Assembly (NCBI GenBank): GCA_014523625.1 | Contig: JAATVP010000025.1 | Coordinates: 1-14,942, forward strand | Length of the DNA: 14,942 bases | Direction of reading: 5' to 3' | DNA from: Nitrososphaerales archaeon TH5896 | GTDB taxonomy: Archaea; Thermoproteota; Nitrososphaeria; Nitrososphaerales; Nitrososphaeraceae | Part shown: piece after piece, positions 1 to 7,376 of the stretch | How positions within the stretch are numbered: position 1 is the first letter of the stretch | How the letters are laid out: each line of letters starts with the position of its first letter | Made by a program: the position numbers and the translations under genes | Notes under the pieces: model-generated | Databases searched by the model: none | What the model saw: the letters and a program-made list of their open reading frames with translations, nothing else | What the model was told of the DNA's origin: nothing

Positions 1-190
1 ATGTGGAACTTGCAATGATAACTACTAGTATGATACCTATCAGAATTAGTCTTTCCGTTTAGAGCCTCCCTCTTGATTCTACACCTAGTAAGTAATGTCA
101 CGGATTACTTTAACATTTCCACCCTCTGACAATGACACTTTAGCTGGGTTTTAGTTATTATTGAGGGTACCCCGTCTTTTATTTACTGAA

Positions 191-198
191 TTATATAG
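191..198 (+). promoter_or_regulatory. Candidate TATA box upstream of the substrate-binding protein gene
   Basis: An AT-only stretch (TTATATAG) is the best TATA-like element in the leading spacer 1-269. Transcription from it would start near 220, leaving a leader of about 50 nt before the TTG at 270. Nothing else was recognised in 1-190 apart from a short GGGTACCC palindrome at 165-172. Confidence 0.3.
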
Positions 199-269
199 AG
201 CGGTAAACACATTGTTGGAGATGCTAAGATAGAGATAAATATATTCACTATGCCCTACTTGGCAAGGAA

Positions 270-686
270 TTGCCATCTATAGTTCTATCCTTCCTGGATT
301 TAGATCGTTACTCGTCTTTCTTGGTATGCTTAGCTATTTTAGTTGTCGTCATTAGTTTGAAATTTAATGATTATTCGTCTTCGTTTGATCATCGTTTCAA
401 AATTGCTCTTGAAGGGCCCTATGCTGTAAATACAGACCTGTTCTTCGAGGAGTTCGCACATTCAGAGGCATTTGCATCTACTGAGAGAATAAACTCTTCT
501 GATTTTGTAAATGGTAGCATAGGATCAGCCGATGAAAATGGGACAAAAAACACTTTAAGAGGCCTTCTTACCGATTTGGGTGACAAAGGAAGGTGGAAAT
601 CATTGTTAGACCAAGGTCTAGAAAAATTGCAGCAAAAATATCCCGACAAAAAAATTGTTTCTCGAGTATCAAGAGCTACCAACTAA
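270..686 (+). CDS. ABC transporter substrate-binding protein, 5' half (frameshifted)
   Basis: N-terminal half of a family 1 (sugar-type) extracellular solute-binding protein whose remainder lies in the +1 frame from about 655. Residues about 16-33 form a hydrophobic signal/anchor helix, followed by about 60 residues of polar linker with N-x-S/T sequons. The binding-protein fold then starts near residue 90 (NTLRGLLTDLGD...RWKSLL), typical of the first beta-strand and helix of archaeal maltose/trehalose-type binding proteins. Family identity breaks off after KYPDKK at the A7 run 648-654; the last residues before the stop are out-of-frame noise. The start is uncertain: TTG at 270 is preceded by AAGGA; a second TTG at 321 would give a shorter signal peptide; the ATG at 250 is in another frame and stops at once. 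With one A removed from the run, 270-1797 would encode about 508 residues. Confidence 0.6.
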   Translation: MPSIVLSFLDLDRYSSFLVCLAILVVVISLKFNDYSSSFDHRFKIALEGPYAVNTDLFFEEFAHSEAFASTERINSSDFVNGSIGSADENGTKNTLRGLLTDLGDKGRWKSLLDQGLEKLQQKYPDKKIVSRVSRATN

Positions 687-1797
687 TGATACCAGGAATG
701 AATTCTTGCGACTTATGTCAAATGGAACAGCAATCGATTTCGTTTCAGTAGACCAAATTTGGCTAGGTGAATTTGCTAGCAAAGGCTTGCTTTCCAATTT
801 GACTTCGTCTGTAGACAGTTGGGGAAGAGCGCCTGATTGGTACCAGCAACATTGGGATGGCGGATCTTATAATGGAACGGTATACGGTATTTGGACTTGG
901 ACTGACGTAAGAGGCCTGTGGTATTGGAAAGATTTACTCCAACAAGCTCAAATAGATGCAGAAGATCTCAAAACATGGAAAGGTTACATTGAATCTGCAC
1001 AGAAGTTAAACCAACAGCTAAATCCTAAAGGAGTGAATGGAACCATTTTATTCGACACTTATTATTCTCAAGATCTGTGGTTTCCTTATTTGTGGATGTT
1101 AGGAGGCGATATTGTACGGCTCAAAGACGGGCATCCAACTAAGGGAACATATTGGTTTCCCACCTATAACAGCACAGAAGGAATTCAGGCTCTAGGCTTC
1201 ATTAAAGATCAAATTGATGCCGGGGTGAAACCAGACAGTCTGCCTGCTAGCGACAGACTTGAATTCGCTCAGAAAAAGATTGCGGCAATCATCGGAGGTT
1301 CATGGATGCCTGGATTCTTTGCAGGCCAGAAAAGTGCGGACATTGAAAATATGATAGGATTTATCCCATTATTTCCCGTTCCTAGTCTTGACAATCAATC
1401 AAGTACATTAATGGGAGGGTGGAAATTAGCCATTCCAGCAAGCCAAAAAGCGCTTGCTTGGGAATTGATCGAAGCTATCTTAGAACCTGATATCCTCGGC
1501 CCGTGGATTCAACAGTACGGGTACCTTCCCACGCAGATTCCTCTTGGCCAAGGGCTAATTCTCAACCAATCAGCCGCTGAGCTACCGTACTATGATTCCT
1601 TGATATCCATGATTCCATTCGGCAATATAAGACCAAGTATGCCAGAATACCCAATTATTGCAGGACACATTAACGAAGCAATTGATCAAGTTTATTCATC
1701 CAATTCTAATAAATCGAGTATAGAAACGATTCTAAATGAAGCGGCTATTAAATCTGCACATGCGTTAGGTTGGTTGTTAGGTCAGCATGGAAGCTAG
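655..1797 (+). CDS. ABC transporter substrate-binding protein, 3' portion (frameshifted)
   Basis: Main body of a family 1 extracellular solute-binding protein, the lipoprotein or anchored receptor that captures sugars or oligosaccharides outside the membrane for an ABC importer. Visible family features are LEYQELPTNDTR at the start, then DFVSVDQIWLGEFASKGLL, a Trp/Tyr-rich ligand-binding segment (GIWTWTDVRGLWYWKDLL), the hinge-like IIGGSWMPGFFAGQ, and MGGWKLAIPASQKALAWELIEAIL near the C-terminus. Many N-x-S/T sequons agree with an extracellular archaeal protein. The nominal TTG at 655 is not a credible start: it lies in the middle of the fold and continues the 5' half at 270-686 after an A7 run. 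No permease or ATPase gene lies within the window, so the receptor is an orphan here. Substrate cannot be deduced. The family call is strong; whether the gene is functional is open. Confidence 0.8.
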   Translation: MFLEYQELPTNDTRNEFLRLMSNGTAIDFVSVDQIWLGEFASKGLLSNLTSSVDSWGRAPDWYQQHWDGGSYNGTVYGIWTWTDVRGLWYWKDLLQQAQIDAEDLKTWKGYIESAQKLNQQLNPKGVNGTILFDTYYSQDLWFPYLWMLGGDIVRLKDGHPTKGTYWFPTYNSTEGIQALGFIKDQIDAGVKPDSLPASDRLEFAQKKIAAIIGGSWMPGFFAGQKSADIENMIGFIPLFPVPSLDNQSSTLMGGWKLAIPASQKALAWELIEAILEPDILGPWIQQYGYLPTQIPLGQGLILNQSAAELPYYDSLISMIPFGNIRPSMPEYPIIAGHINEAIDQVYSSNSNKSSIETILNEAAIKSAHALGWLLGQHGS

Positions 1798-1985
1798 AAA
1801 TTGAACCATCCCTATCTTAGCTAATCAATATTTACTAGAAGAATTATTATTTTCAAATCCATTTGATCAGCCATCTCCATTTAGCTCTCCTAGATTTAAA
1901 TCTAATCCGCCCAGAGCAAATAGTCAAAATGATATAAGAATTATCATCCCACTATGCTACTACTTCGGTCTATTTTAAAATCAGT

Positions 1986-2591
1986 TTACTGTTTATATCC
2001 GCATTTATTACAAAAATTTGTTTGTCGAAGCAGAATTGTTCCACAACCAGCACATTGCTTTGGCACAGACCTCACCAGGGGGTACTCTTTATTGTCCCTT
2101 TGATTTTTCCTATAAATGATTCTGTCATAAGATGTCTTCGCTTTAGTACTCTTGTATATATTGTTGATAGCATGGGTTGAATGCTCCTGGACACTTGTCA
2201 GGATGTCGCCACCGTCTCCCGATCTGCCTTGTGAGGAGCTCCCGAGAAATCCTTCGATACCAAAACTGAATTGTGAACCACCAATAGATGAATTTTCCAT
2301 CACAGTTCCTCCCGTATTATCTTTCATCGAAGTTCCCTTTTCAAGAGCAGTTCTCAATTCAAGGATCACATGCATAACTAGAAAATTCAATGCCGATAGA
2401 GATATAGTATAAGTAACTAGTTTATGCACAAATTCCTTCTTGCTGATCTGCTTATTTTTGTACAAGAGGATATCTGCGTCGAATGCCGTTCTGACATGCT
2501 CTGTATCCTTAAGTTGCAGTTCCATTTTGCTTGCCAAATTTCCCAAAACGTCTACGCCCCCAGGTCCTAAAGGCATGGAAGAGGAATACAT
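1986..2591 (-). CDS. Zinc-ribbon domain protein of unknown function
   Basis: A 201-residue protein. The C-terminal 22 residues hold a zinc ribbon, C-x2-C-x10-C-x2-C (Cys180, 183, 194, 197), of the kind found in many archaeal regulatory and scaffold proteins. Residues about 16-85 are predicted helical, with a hydrophobic stretch at 57-80 that could be an amphipathic or membrane-associated helix. Residues 86-145 are Gly/Ser-rich and probably disordered, and 150-178 are basic. The start ATG at 2591 has a TATA-like element (2624-2631) about 36 nt upstream, so a short leader. It stands alone, convergent with the substrate-binding protein gene. No specific function can be assigned; nucleic-acid or protein binding through the ribbon is inference. 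Confidence 0.75.
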   Translation of the reverse strand: MYSSSMPLGPGGVDVLGNLASKMELQLKDTEHVRTAFDADILLYKNKQISKKEFVHKLVTYTISLSALNFLVMHVILELRTALEKGTSMKDNTGGTVMENSSIGGSQFSFGIEGFLGSSSQGRSGDGGDILTSVQEHSTHAINNIYKSTKAKTSYDRIIYRKNQRDNKEYPLVRSVPKQCAGCGTILLRQTNFCNKCGYKQ

Positions 2592-3064
2592 AACTTTTAC
2601 ACTTCACTCTTTTCACTAGGAAGTAATAAAACTTTAGGTGTTGACAGAATGAGTGAAATGGTCATATTGGTATAGTTTTGTATGAAACCATTTTATCTTA
2701 GTCATAGGAAGAGTGACTTGAACCCGTTTAGCCAAGGTGTAATCGTTTACAAGTGTTAATGGATCAAGATAACAACAGGAAAATATTTACACCATCTGCA
2801 TGAACTGACAAAGCTAATTGTACACTTTGGAAATTCACGTTCAACAATTTCAATGATTCTGAACAAAAGAGGTTAAAAATGAAATGTCAAAATGCTTCTC
2901 TAGCAGAAATGTGCCTGGATTGTTTGGATCTTTGAGCGATTAATTGGCATTCAATATGTACTTCTTGTACTTCTTGACATTGGTTTCACTTTCTTCCCAA
3001 ATCGCATGAAGTACAGATGTTTAACATTTGATTTCCTATTATGAATCCCACATTTGATCACTCG
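2592..3064. other. Intergenic spacer, 473 bp
   Basis: It contains the promoter of the zinc-ribbon gene (TATA-like 2624-2631 on the minus strand) and the 3' flank of the RTX-like gene. A short tandem repeat GTACTTCTT x2 lies at 2958-2975, with a partial inverted copy near 3007. No credible gene or RNA was seen. Confidence 0.5.
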
Positions 3065-3790
3065 CTAGTTTATTGTTTCCCCGATATCCTCCAGGTCGAT
3101 AGGATGTTTCTGAGATCCTATACCGAGAGCTTCGAGATTCGATTTCGCCACCCCACCTTGGGTCAGAATTTCTTTGCTGCCCAAGTCAGAAAGTACCACT
3201 TCACAATTATCCGCGTGTGTGTCTCCGTTCGCCGGATTAAAGTCGATAATAATGTCATAGCCGTCTCCGCAATCGAAATAATCCGGCCCAGGTCCACCAA
3301 TCAATACATCATCACCAGGCCCTCCATAGAGCTCGTCCTTTCCTTTATCGCCTACCAAGAAATCGCCACCGAAACTAGCCATTAGTATATCGTCATTTGG
3401 ACCGCCATACAAACGATCGTTACCATCTGAGCTGCTGAGCTCATCGTTTCCTTCATCACCATAAAGGGTATCATCTCCGACCGATCCGTGCAGGACATCA
3501 TGTCGTTCTAACCCTCTTAAAGTGTCGCCTGAGGTGCATCCAGTACCTTCAGGAGTAATGGGACAACCAATTATAATATCATTGCATTCGGTTCCCTTGG
3601 TATAAGTTCTTGTGCCAATGATTATGTTTGTTTCATTACAATTGCGATCATCACTATTGCCATCATCATCATTACCATTCTTGGCGTGAGTATCATTTAA
3701 GGACTCTATGTTAACAAACAGTCCTACAGTCAAAAGTAGCCCAAAAGATAAGATGATTAAGAATGAAGACTTACCATAATCTAAATGCAT
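3065..3790 (-). CDS. Secreted calcium-binding RTX-like repeat protein
   Basis: A 241-residue secreted protein. Residues 8-26 form a hydrophobic signal/anchor segment, followed by an Asn/Asp-rich linker (31-52). Residues about 58-185 carry hemolysin-type Ca2+-binding nonapeptide repeats: successive D-x-L-x-G and G-G-x-G-x-D-x-L blocks, for example VGDDTLYGDEGND, SDGNDRLYGGPNDD, YGGPGDDVLIGGPGPD. In the RTX family these fold into a calcium-loaded parallel beta-roll. The repeats end in DCGDGYDIIIDFNPANGD...NCEVV, and Cys51, 69, 76, 85, 174 and 196 could form disulfides. No catalytic domain is present, so a structural, adhesive or surface role is inferred. The gene is monocistronic; its ATG at 3790 lies about 31 nt from an AT-rich palindromic element (AATATTGAATATT, 3816-3828) that may include the TATA box. 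Confidence 0.85.
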   Translation of the reverse strand: MHLDYGKSSFLIILSFGLLLTVGLFVNIESLNDTHAKNGNDDDGNSDDRNCNETNIIIGTRTYTKGTECNDIIIGCPITPEGTGCTSGDTLRGLERHDVLHGSVGDDTLYGDEGNDELSSSDGNDRLYGGPNDDILMASFGGDFLVGDKGKDELYGGPGDDVLIGGPGPDYFDCGDGYDIIIDFNPANGDTHADNCEVVLSDLGSKEILTQGGVAKSNLEALGIGSQKHPIDLEDIGETIN

Positions 3791-4102
3791 CGCATATTCT
3801 TACTAAACGCTTCCTAATATTGAATATTTGGAATTTCCTGCCCAAACTGTTATATAAATCGGTACTGTATAAATCGCCTGATAGATGATTTCGAAACCTT
3901 GTCACAGAATTCTTTACTATCAGATATCTATCAATCATAGATCATAGCCTAACGTTACCTTATTGGGGACATTACATGACTTGTCTGCTTTATCAAGGAA
4001 ATCAGAAATTAGAAATTAGAAATGGTCAATATGATTTTTTGAGAATCAGTGAACAAATGGGGGGGATCCGGCCCATCGGGATTGATGGGAGGACTAAGAA
4101 TA
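3791..4102. other. Intergenic spacer, 312 bp
   Basis: It contains the putative promoter of the RTX-like gene (about 3813-3831, minus strand) and, at the far end, a G7 run (4059-4065) and a GC-rich hairpin just downstream of the next minus-strand gene. No coding sequence was recognised. Confidence 0.5.
4072..4089 (-). terminator. GC-rich hairpin after the 4103-4693 gene
   Basis: Inverted repeat CCCATC / GATGGG with a 6-nt loop, 13 nt beyond the stop codon on the minus strand, standing out in AT-rich surroundings. No T-run follows it, so it may instead be an mRNA 3'-end stabiliser. Confidence 0.3.
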
Positions 4103-4693
4103 CTAACTATCTTCGCTCATTTCGCCCAAGTTGAGCCTGGCTTCCAGGACATTAGATATGGGAATAGCCTTCTCATCATCTGTGAGCAATGCTACTGCAG
4201 TTATATTTTTTAGATTGTGATCGTTTAAAGTGGTGGCGAGCTGAATAGTTCCCTCTGAACTTGTAATGTTCAAAGGATGAGGAAGGGTTGAGGTTCTTAT
4301 CAATGATTGATTGGCGGCATAAACCTCCATAATGGCGTTTATAGGATTATCTATTATTGACGATTCTGTTACATTGTAGTCAAGAAGTAATTTGACTTGA
4401 TTTCCTGGACTATTGCTTATCGGACTCAGTGGTACAAAATGAGAGTAGTTTAGGGATTGAGATATACTATTTGGAGAGTACTTCGGTAATAGCGTTAACT
4501 CATCTTTAACATCCTTTGATATTTCTTTGAGTGATGTTGAACCTGAACCAGGGGATTGATCTTGAGCGACAGCTAATTTTTGCAGGTAATTTGGAGAAAT
4601 TGCAATCGAGAGGCAAACAGATAGGAAAAGAAATCCTACTGAAAAGCCAAGTATAGATACTTTTGAAATCCGTCGTCGCGATGAGGGTTTCAT
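4103..4693 (-). CDS. Secreted or membrane-anchored protein of unknown function
   Basis: A 196-residue protein with a twin-Arg/Lys basic N-terminus (KPSSRRRISK) and a hydrophobic helix at about 13-33, so either a cleaved signal peptide or an N-terminal anchor. The rest is polar and outside the membrane. It carries five N-x-S/T sequons (NYS, NVT, NQS, NIT, NIT), consistent with an N-glycosylated archaeal surface protein. Residues 100-190 alternate short hydrophobic and polar stretches as in a beta-sandwich. No catalytic motif or known family was recognised. The start ATG at 4693 has a TATA-like TTTATATTAA (4715-4724) centred 26 nt upstream, which implies a leaderless transcript. It is a single gene, with long spacers on both sides. 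Confidence 0.75.
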   Translation of the reverse strand: MKPSSRRRISKVSILGFSVGFLFLSVCLSIAISPNYLQKLAVAQDQSPGSGSTSLKEISKDVKDELTLLPKYSPNSISQSLNYSHFVPLSPISNSPGNQVKLLLDYNVTESSIIDNPINAIMEVYAANQSLIRTSTLPHPLNITSSEGTIQLATTLNDHNLKNITAVALLTDDEKAIPISNVLEARLNLGEMSEDS

Positions 4694-4714
4694 GATCTTT
4701 TACCCATCATAATC

Positions 4715-4724
4715 TTTATATTAA
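4715..4724 (-). promoter_or_regulatory. TATA box of the 4103-4693 gene
   Basis: TTTATATTAA on the plus strand (TTAATATAAA in the sense direction), centred 26 nt before the ATG at 4693, so transcription would begin at or next to the start codon. Confidence 0.45.
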
Positions 4725-5203
4725 TAGCCTCAGAAACTTTAGAACGACTATTCCTTTATTAATTTTAGTAACTAATCAATTATCGATTATTATTGTAAGG
4801 ATTGCATGTGAGTTTTTCAAACTTGCTACCTCGCGACGGCATTTCGGGCTGCCTTTTGATTATTTCTAACATTTAAATTGAAGTTTTTTTGATATTTTCC
4901 CTATTCTCCCCAGAAAGATCATATATCGTCAGATATCCTATACGTGATTCGGGATCAATACGTCCATATAATTAGGGATCTTCCCGTTGTTGTCGGCTAT
5001 TCTTGATTGACTTGGCAATTCGATTCATTTTCATGTTCGCCTTATTTTCATATTTGTTAATGATATTCTCTGAGAATTGAGAATACCCTCTTCAAAAGCC
5101 ATAAAGCATTTACTGAATCCTGCCAAGTCAATATGCCTGCTTGATATATGTATATATATTAGACATAAAAGGCATTACGTTGCAACACAAAGCAAACCAA
5201 TAA

Positions 5204-5213
5204 TTTATTATAA
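5204..5213 (+). promoter_or_regulatory. TATA box of the winged-helix membrane protein gene
   Basis: TTTATTATAA centred about 28 nt before the ATG at 5237. The spacing fits a leaderless or nearly leaderless transcript, and no Shine-Dalgarno sequence is present. Confidence 0.45.
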
Positions 5214-5236
5214 TTTGTGAGTACTTAAGATATTAT

Positions 5237-5857
5237 ATGTCTGGGGATGTTAAGGTTAATGATAGGCCTAATCATTTCATGGTGTTGGATGCAATCAGCA
5301 GAGGAATGAAAACAGCTGAAAAGATAAGCAAGGTAACCAAACTTGATAAATCTGAGGTAGAACTAATACTCAACGATCTTGCAGTTCAGCGATTAGTTGT
5401 CAGAAGGGAAAAGAAAGGCTTCTTTCGAAACAAGATAGAATTTGTCGTCAATGAGACTGGTCAGAGTCTACTTGACTCCAAAAAACGAGAATTGCAACAG
5501 AAGGCCAAGGACATCGAGCAGGCCTACGGTAATGGTAACACATCGCAATTACAAACATTCATGGAAGCTGATAGAGCCTGGCTACCGATGATGCTTTTCT
5601 CTGGTCTAATTAACGTGTTATTTTTCACTTCGATGATGTCCTTCATGGGTATGGCAATGAGTCCTCAGGAGAGCTCGATGGCAGGTGACACCGGCAGCGC
5701 CTCCGAGTCAACAGATTCTGCCTCGGATACTGCGGGCCAGGAAGACGCTGGCGCTGCTGATTCTGGGAGCGATAGTAGTGGTGGAGGCTTCGAAGGAGGG
5801 GGGTTTGATAGTTTTGGAGGTTCGGGTATGGACTTCGGAGGCGATTTTAACTTTTAG
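5237..5857 (+). CDS. Membrane-associated winged-helix protein with Gly/Ser/Asp-rich tail
   Basis: A 206-residue protein of unusual build. Residues about 10-80 form a winged helix-turn-helix (FMVLDAI...KTAEKISKVTKLDKSEVELILNDLAVQRLVVRRE), the archaeal MarR/ArsR-like DNA-binding fold, with a basic wing (REKKGFFRNKIEF). Residues 80-98 look helical and charged. Residues about 115-140 are a Met/Phe-rich hydrophobic segment long enough to cross the membrane once. The tail (141-206) is low-complexity: first Ser/Asp/Ala-rich and acidic, then Gly/Phe repeats (SGGGFEGGGFDSFGGSG) ending in DFNF. A membrane-tethered transcription regulator or a DNA-membrane tether is inferred, not proven. It stands alone with its own TATA box, and the next gene downstream is unrelated. 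No exact family is recognised. Confidence 0.8.
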   Translation: MSGDVKVNDRPNHFMVLDAISRGMKTAEKISKVTKLDKSEVELILNDLAVQRLVVRREKKGFFRNKIEFVVNETGQSLLDSKKRELQQKAKDIEQAYGNGNTSQLQTFMEADRAWLPMMLFSGLINVLFFTSMMSFMGMAMSPQESSMAGDTGSASESTDSASDTAGQEDAGAADSGSDSSGGGFEGGGFDSFGGSGMDFGGDFNF

Positions 5858-6233
5858 TATTTAGAATCAAATGTAACCGTTGTTCAGAGATTCTTTTCCA
5901 TTTCTATTCCAGACAAGAAAAATAACTAGTAGGCTCTCTTAGATTCCAAAATATCAATTAAATGCCTTACCTTAGTAAATGTGCTGTGCAAAGTCATGGT
6001 TATATGGAGAAGCTGTAATTGAGTCGGCCTGCTATTAGAGGCTTATTGTTGCATCTATCAGGAACCGCTTTCATCGTTTCTACAGAAAATCATCTTATTT
6101 TTTTCTTCGGGTATCGATTTAATTCATCACCTGGACAACTGCAGAAACAGAAATTAGACCTAAGTATGCAGCAAAAATAGGTGATTCGGCGACGGAGGAG
6201 ATAATTACTAAAATCGCAAAGACAGGCCACCCG
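5858..6233. other. Intergenic spacer and 5' region of the nitroreductase gene, 376 bp
   Basis: Positions 5858-6120 hold nothing recognisable apart from short T-runs. From 6123 the nitroreductase frame is open and reads like family sequence (…KTGHP just before the GTG at 6234) but offers no ATG, GTG or TTG. A TATA-like GATTTAATTC near 6116-6125 could drive the gene. Confidence 0.45.
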
Positions 6234-6794
6234 GTGAATGAGCTTATCGCAAAGCGATGGAGTGCAAGAGCATTTTCGACGAAACCAGTAGAAAGATCGA
6301 AATTGCTTTCTATCTTAGAAGCGGCAAGATGGGCCCCTTCATCCAAAAATGAGCAACCTTGGAGGTACATAATCTTTACTAAAGACAACCCAGTAAGGCT
6401 AATGGAAGCCCAATCTGTCCTACTTGAATCCAATTCTTATGCTAAAAGGGCTCCGATACTTATTTGTGCAATTGCAAGAAAAAACTATTCAGAAGGAGAA
6501 AAATACAACAGGCTTCATTTTCATGATCTTGGGGCTGCAAATGAAAATATGTTTCTCGAGGCTTTTAATCAAGGTCTTATCATGCACGAGATGGGAGGCT
6601 TTGACATCCAAAGGGCCATAGAAATCTTTAAAATACCAGATGACTTTGAAGTTGGAGTCATGATAGCAATAGGACATCAAGATAAGCATTCAGTACTCCC
6701 AGAAAGATTCCGAGAAAAGGCATATTCTCCAAGAGAAAGAAGAAGTCTGTCAGAAATAGCATTTGTTGGAGATAATGGGAAACATCTAGAATAA
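6234..6794 (+). CDS. Nitroreductase family FMN-dependent oxidoreductase
   Basis: A 186-residue nitroreductase-fold protein, a flavin enzyme that reduces nitro groups, quinones or similar acceptors with NAD(P)H; the physiological substrate is unknown. The FMN-binding N-terminus is clear: AKRWSARAFSTKPV, where R-x-S-x-R-x-F contacts the FMN phosphate, then ILEAARWAPSSKNEQPWRYI. The distal conserved part is HDLGAANENMFLEAFNQGLIMHEMGGFD, then VGVMIAIGH. GTG at 6234 is the only canonical start in frame, but it begins abruptly inside the first conserved helix, and the preceding codons read KTGHP, matching the T-x-H-P that precedes this helix in relatives. The true N-terminus is therefore probably longer by 20-25 residues and lost through an indel: adding one A to the A5 run at 6173-6177 would join an ATG at 6166. 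Otherwise it is full length and monocistronic. Confidence 0.85.
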   Translation: MNELIAKRWSARAFSTKPVERSKLLSILEAARWAPSSKNEQPWRYIIFTKDNPVRLMEAQSVLLESNSYAKRAPILICAIARKNYSEGEKYNRLHFHDLGAANENMFLEAFNQGLIMHEMGGFDIQRAIEIFKIPDDFEVGVMIAIGHQDKHSVLPERFREKAYSPRERRSLSEIAFVGDNGKHLE

Positions 6795-7376
6795 GATCAG
6801 GAATTAGACTTAAGCTAAGGCAGTTGTCTGTACATGATATTAGAGCTCCGACTACCGTTGAATTAAATTGCAAAATGCAAATTAAATCGAACACGAATGT
6901 CACTTTCGGCATTGTGATTTTCACAAAATCTGTTACTGATCTTAGCCCAAAGAACGATAGTATATATCATACATGGTTCTAAACCATCAAAGCAAAAGTT
7001 CCAATAAGAATCGCTTAGCAATAATTATCAATAGACAATGGCAGAATTGTAGCGGCGTTCTTCTGATTTCGAAGATCTCTGACTGCACACGTTAGGCTAT
7101 TACTCTTCATACCATTTCAGAATTTAGGAATCGTGTACTAACCTAAAAGAGAGCTATTATTACTGATAAGGAGTTTTCATCAATTGATATCTAATCAAGT
7201 TCGCAATAGAATTATTACGCAAGGTTATCATCGATGCTGGAGTGAAAGGTTCAAAAACATGTTTGAACTGATTTAACACTTGTAAATCACATCAGAAAGA
7301 GATATTCATAACTACTCTAATTTTCTAGATTTGGGCTTCAATGCACTGCAATGCATGACCATTGTTATGGGAGCTA
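6795..7376. other. Intergenic spacer, 582 bp
   Basis: No credible protein gene was seen. Visible elements are a TATA-like GTATATATC at 6958-6966, a 6-bp hairpin ATGGTT/AACCAT at 6973-6987 and a 7-bp inverted repeat GTTCAAA/TTTGAAC at 7249-7268. A 40-codon frame from 6973 lies too close to the TATA element to be its leaderless product. Confidence 0.45.

Larger units (their letters stand above)
4694..5236. other. Intergenic spacer between divergent genes, 543 bp
   Basis: It separates the minus-strand 4103-4693 gene from the plus-strand winged-helix gene and holds both promoters. Also visible are an alternating AT tract (5143-5160), an ATTCTC/GAGAAT inverted repeat with a second GAGAATA copy (5064-5085), and a small GC-rich patch near 4830-4855. 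Only very short open frames exist and none was accepted. Confidence 0.5.

Noticed and set aside
2152..2412. 86-codon plus-strand frame
   Set aside because: It lies entirely antisense to the zinc-ribbon gene; composition is that of a reverse shadow.
2715..2725. GGTTCAAGTC on the minus strand resembling a tRNA T-loop
   Set aside because: The flanks do not pair into a T-stem, and no acceptor or anticodon arm can be formed around it.
2879..2935. 18-codon frame MKCQNASLAEMCLDCLDL with a Shine-Dalgarno-like AGAGG
   Set aside because: Too short, no promoter at the expected distance and no further support.
3041..3385. 114-codon plus-strand frame
   Set aside because: Antisense to the RTX-like gene; its apparent length comes from the repeat codons on the other strand.
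3944..3953. ATAGCCTAAC, near match to the DtxR core
   Set aside because: One core mismatch, and it lies ~150 bp from any start codon; near matches are expected by chance in 15 kb of AT-rich DNA. The same holds for TTAGGCTAT at 7092-7100.
4980..5102. Two short overlapping minus-strand frames (23 and ~40 codons) that read as protein-like if joined by a frameshift
   Set aside because: No start for the longer frame, no recognisable family, and such lengths are expected by chance.
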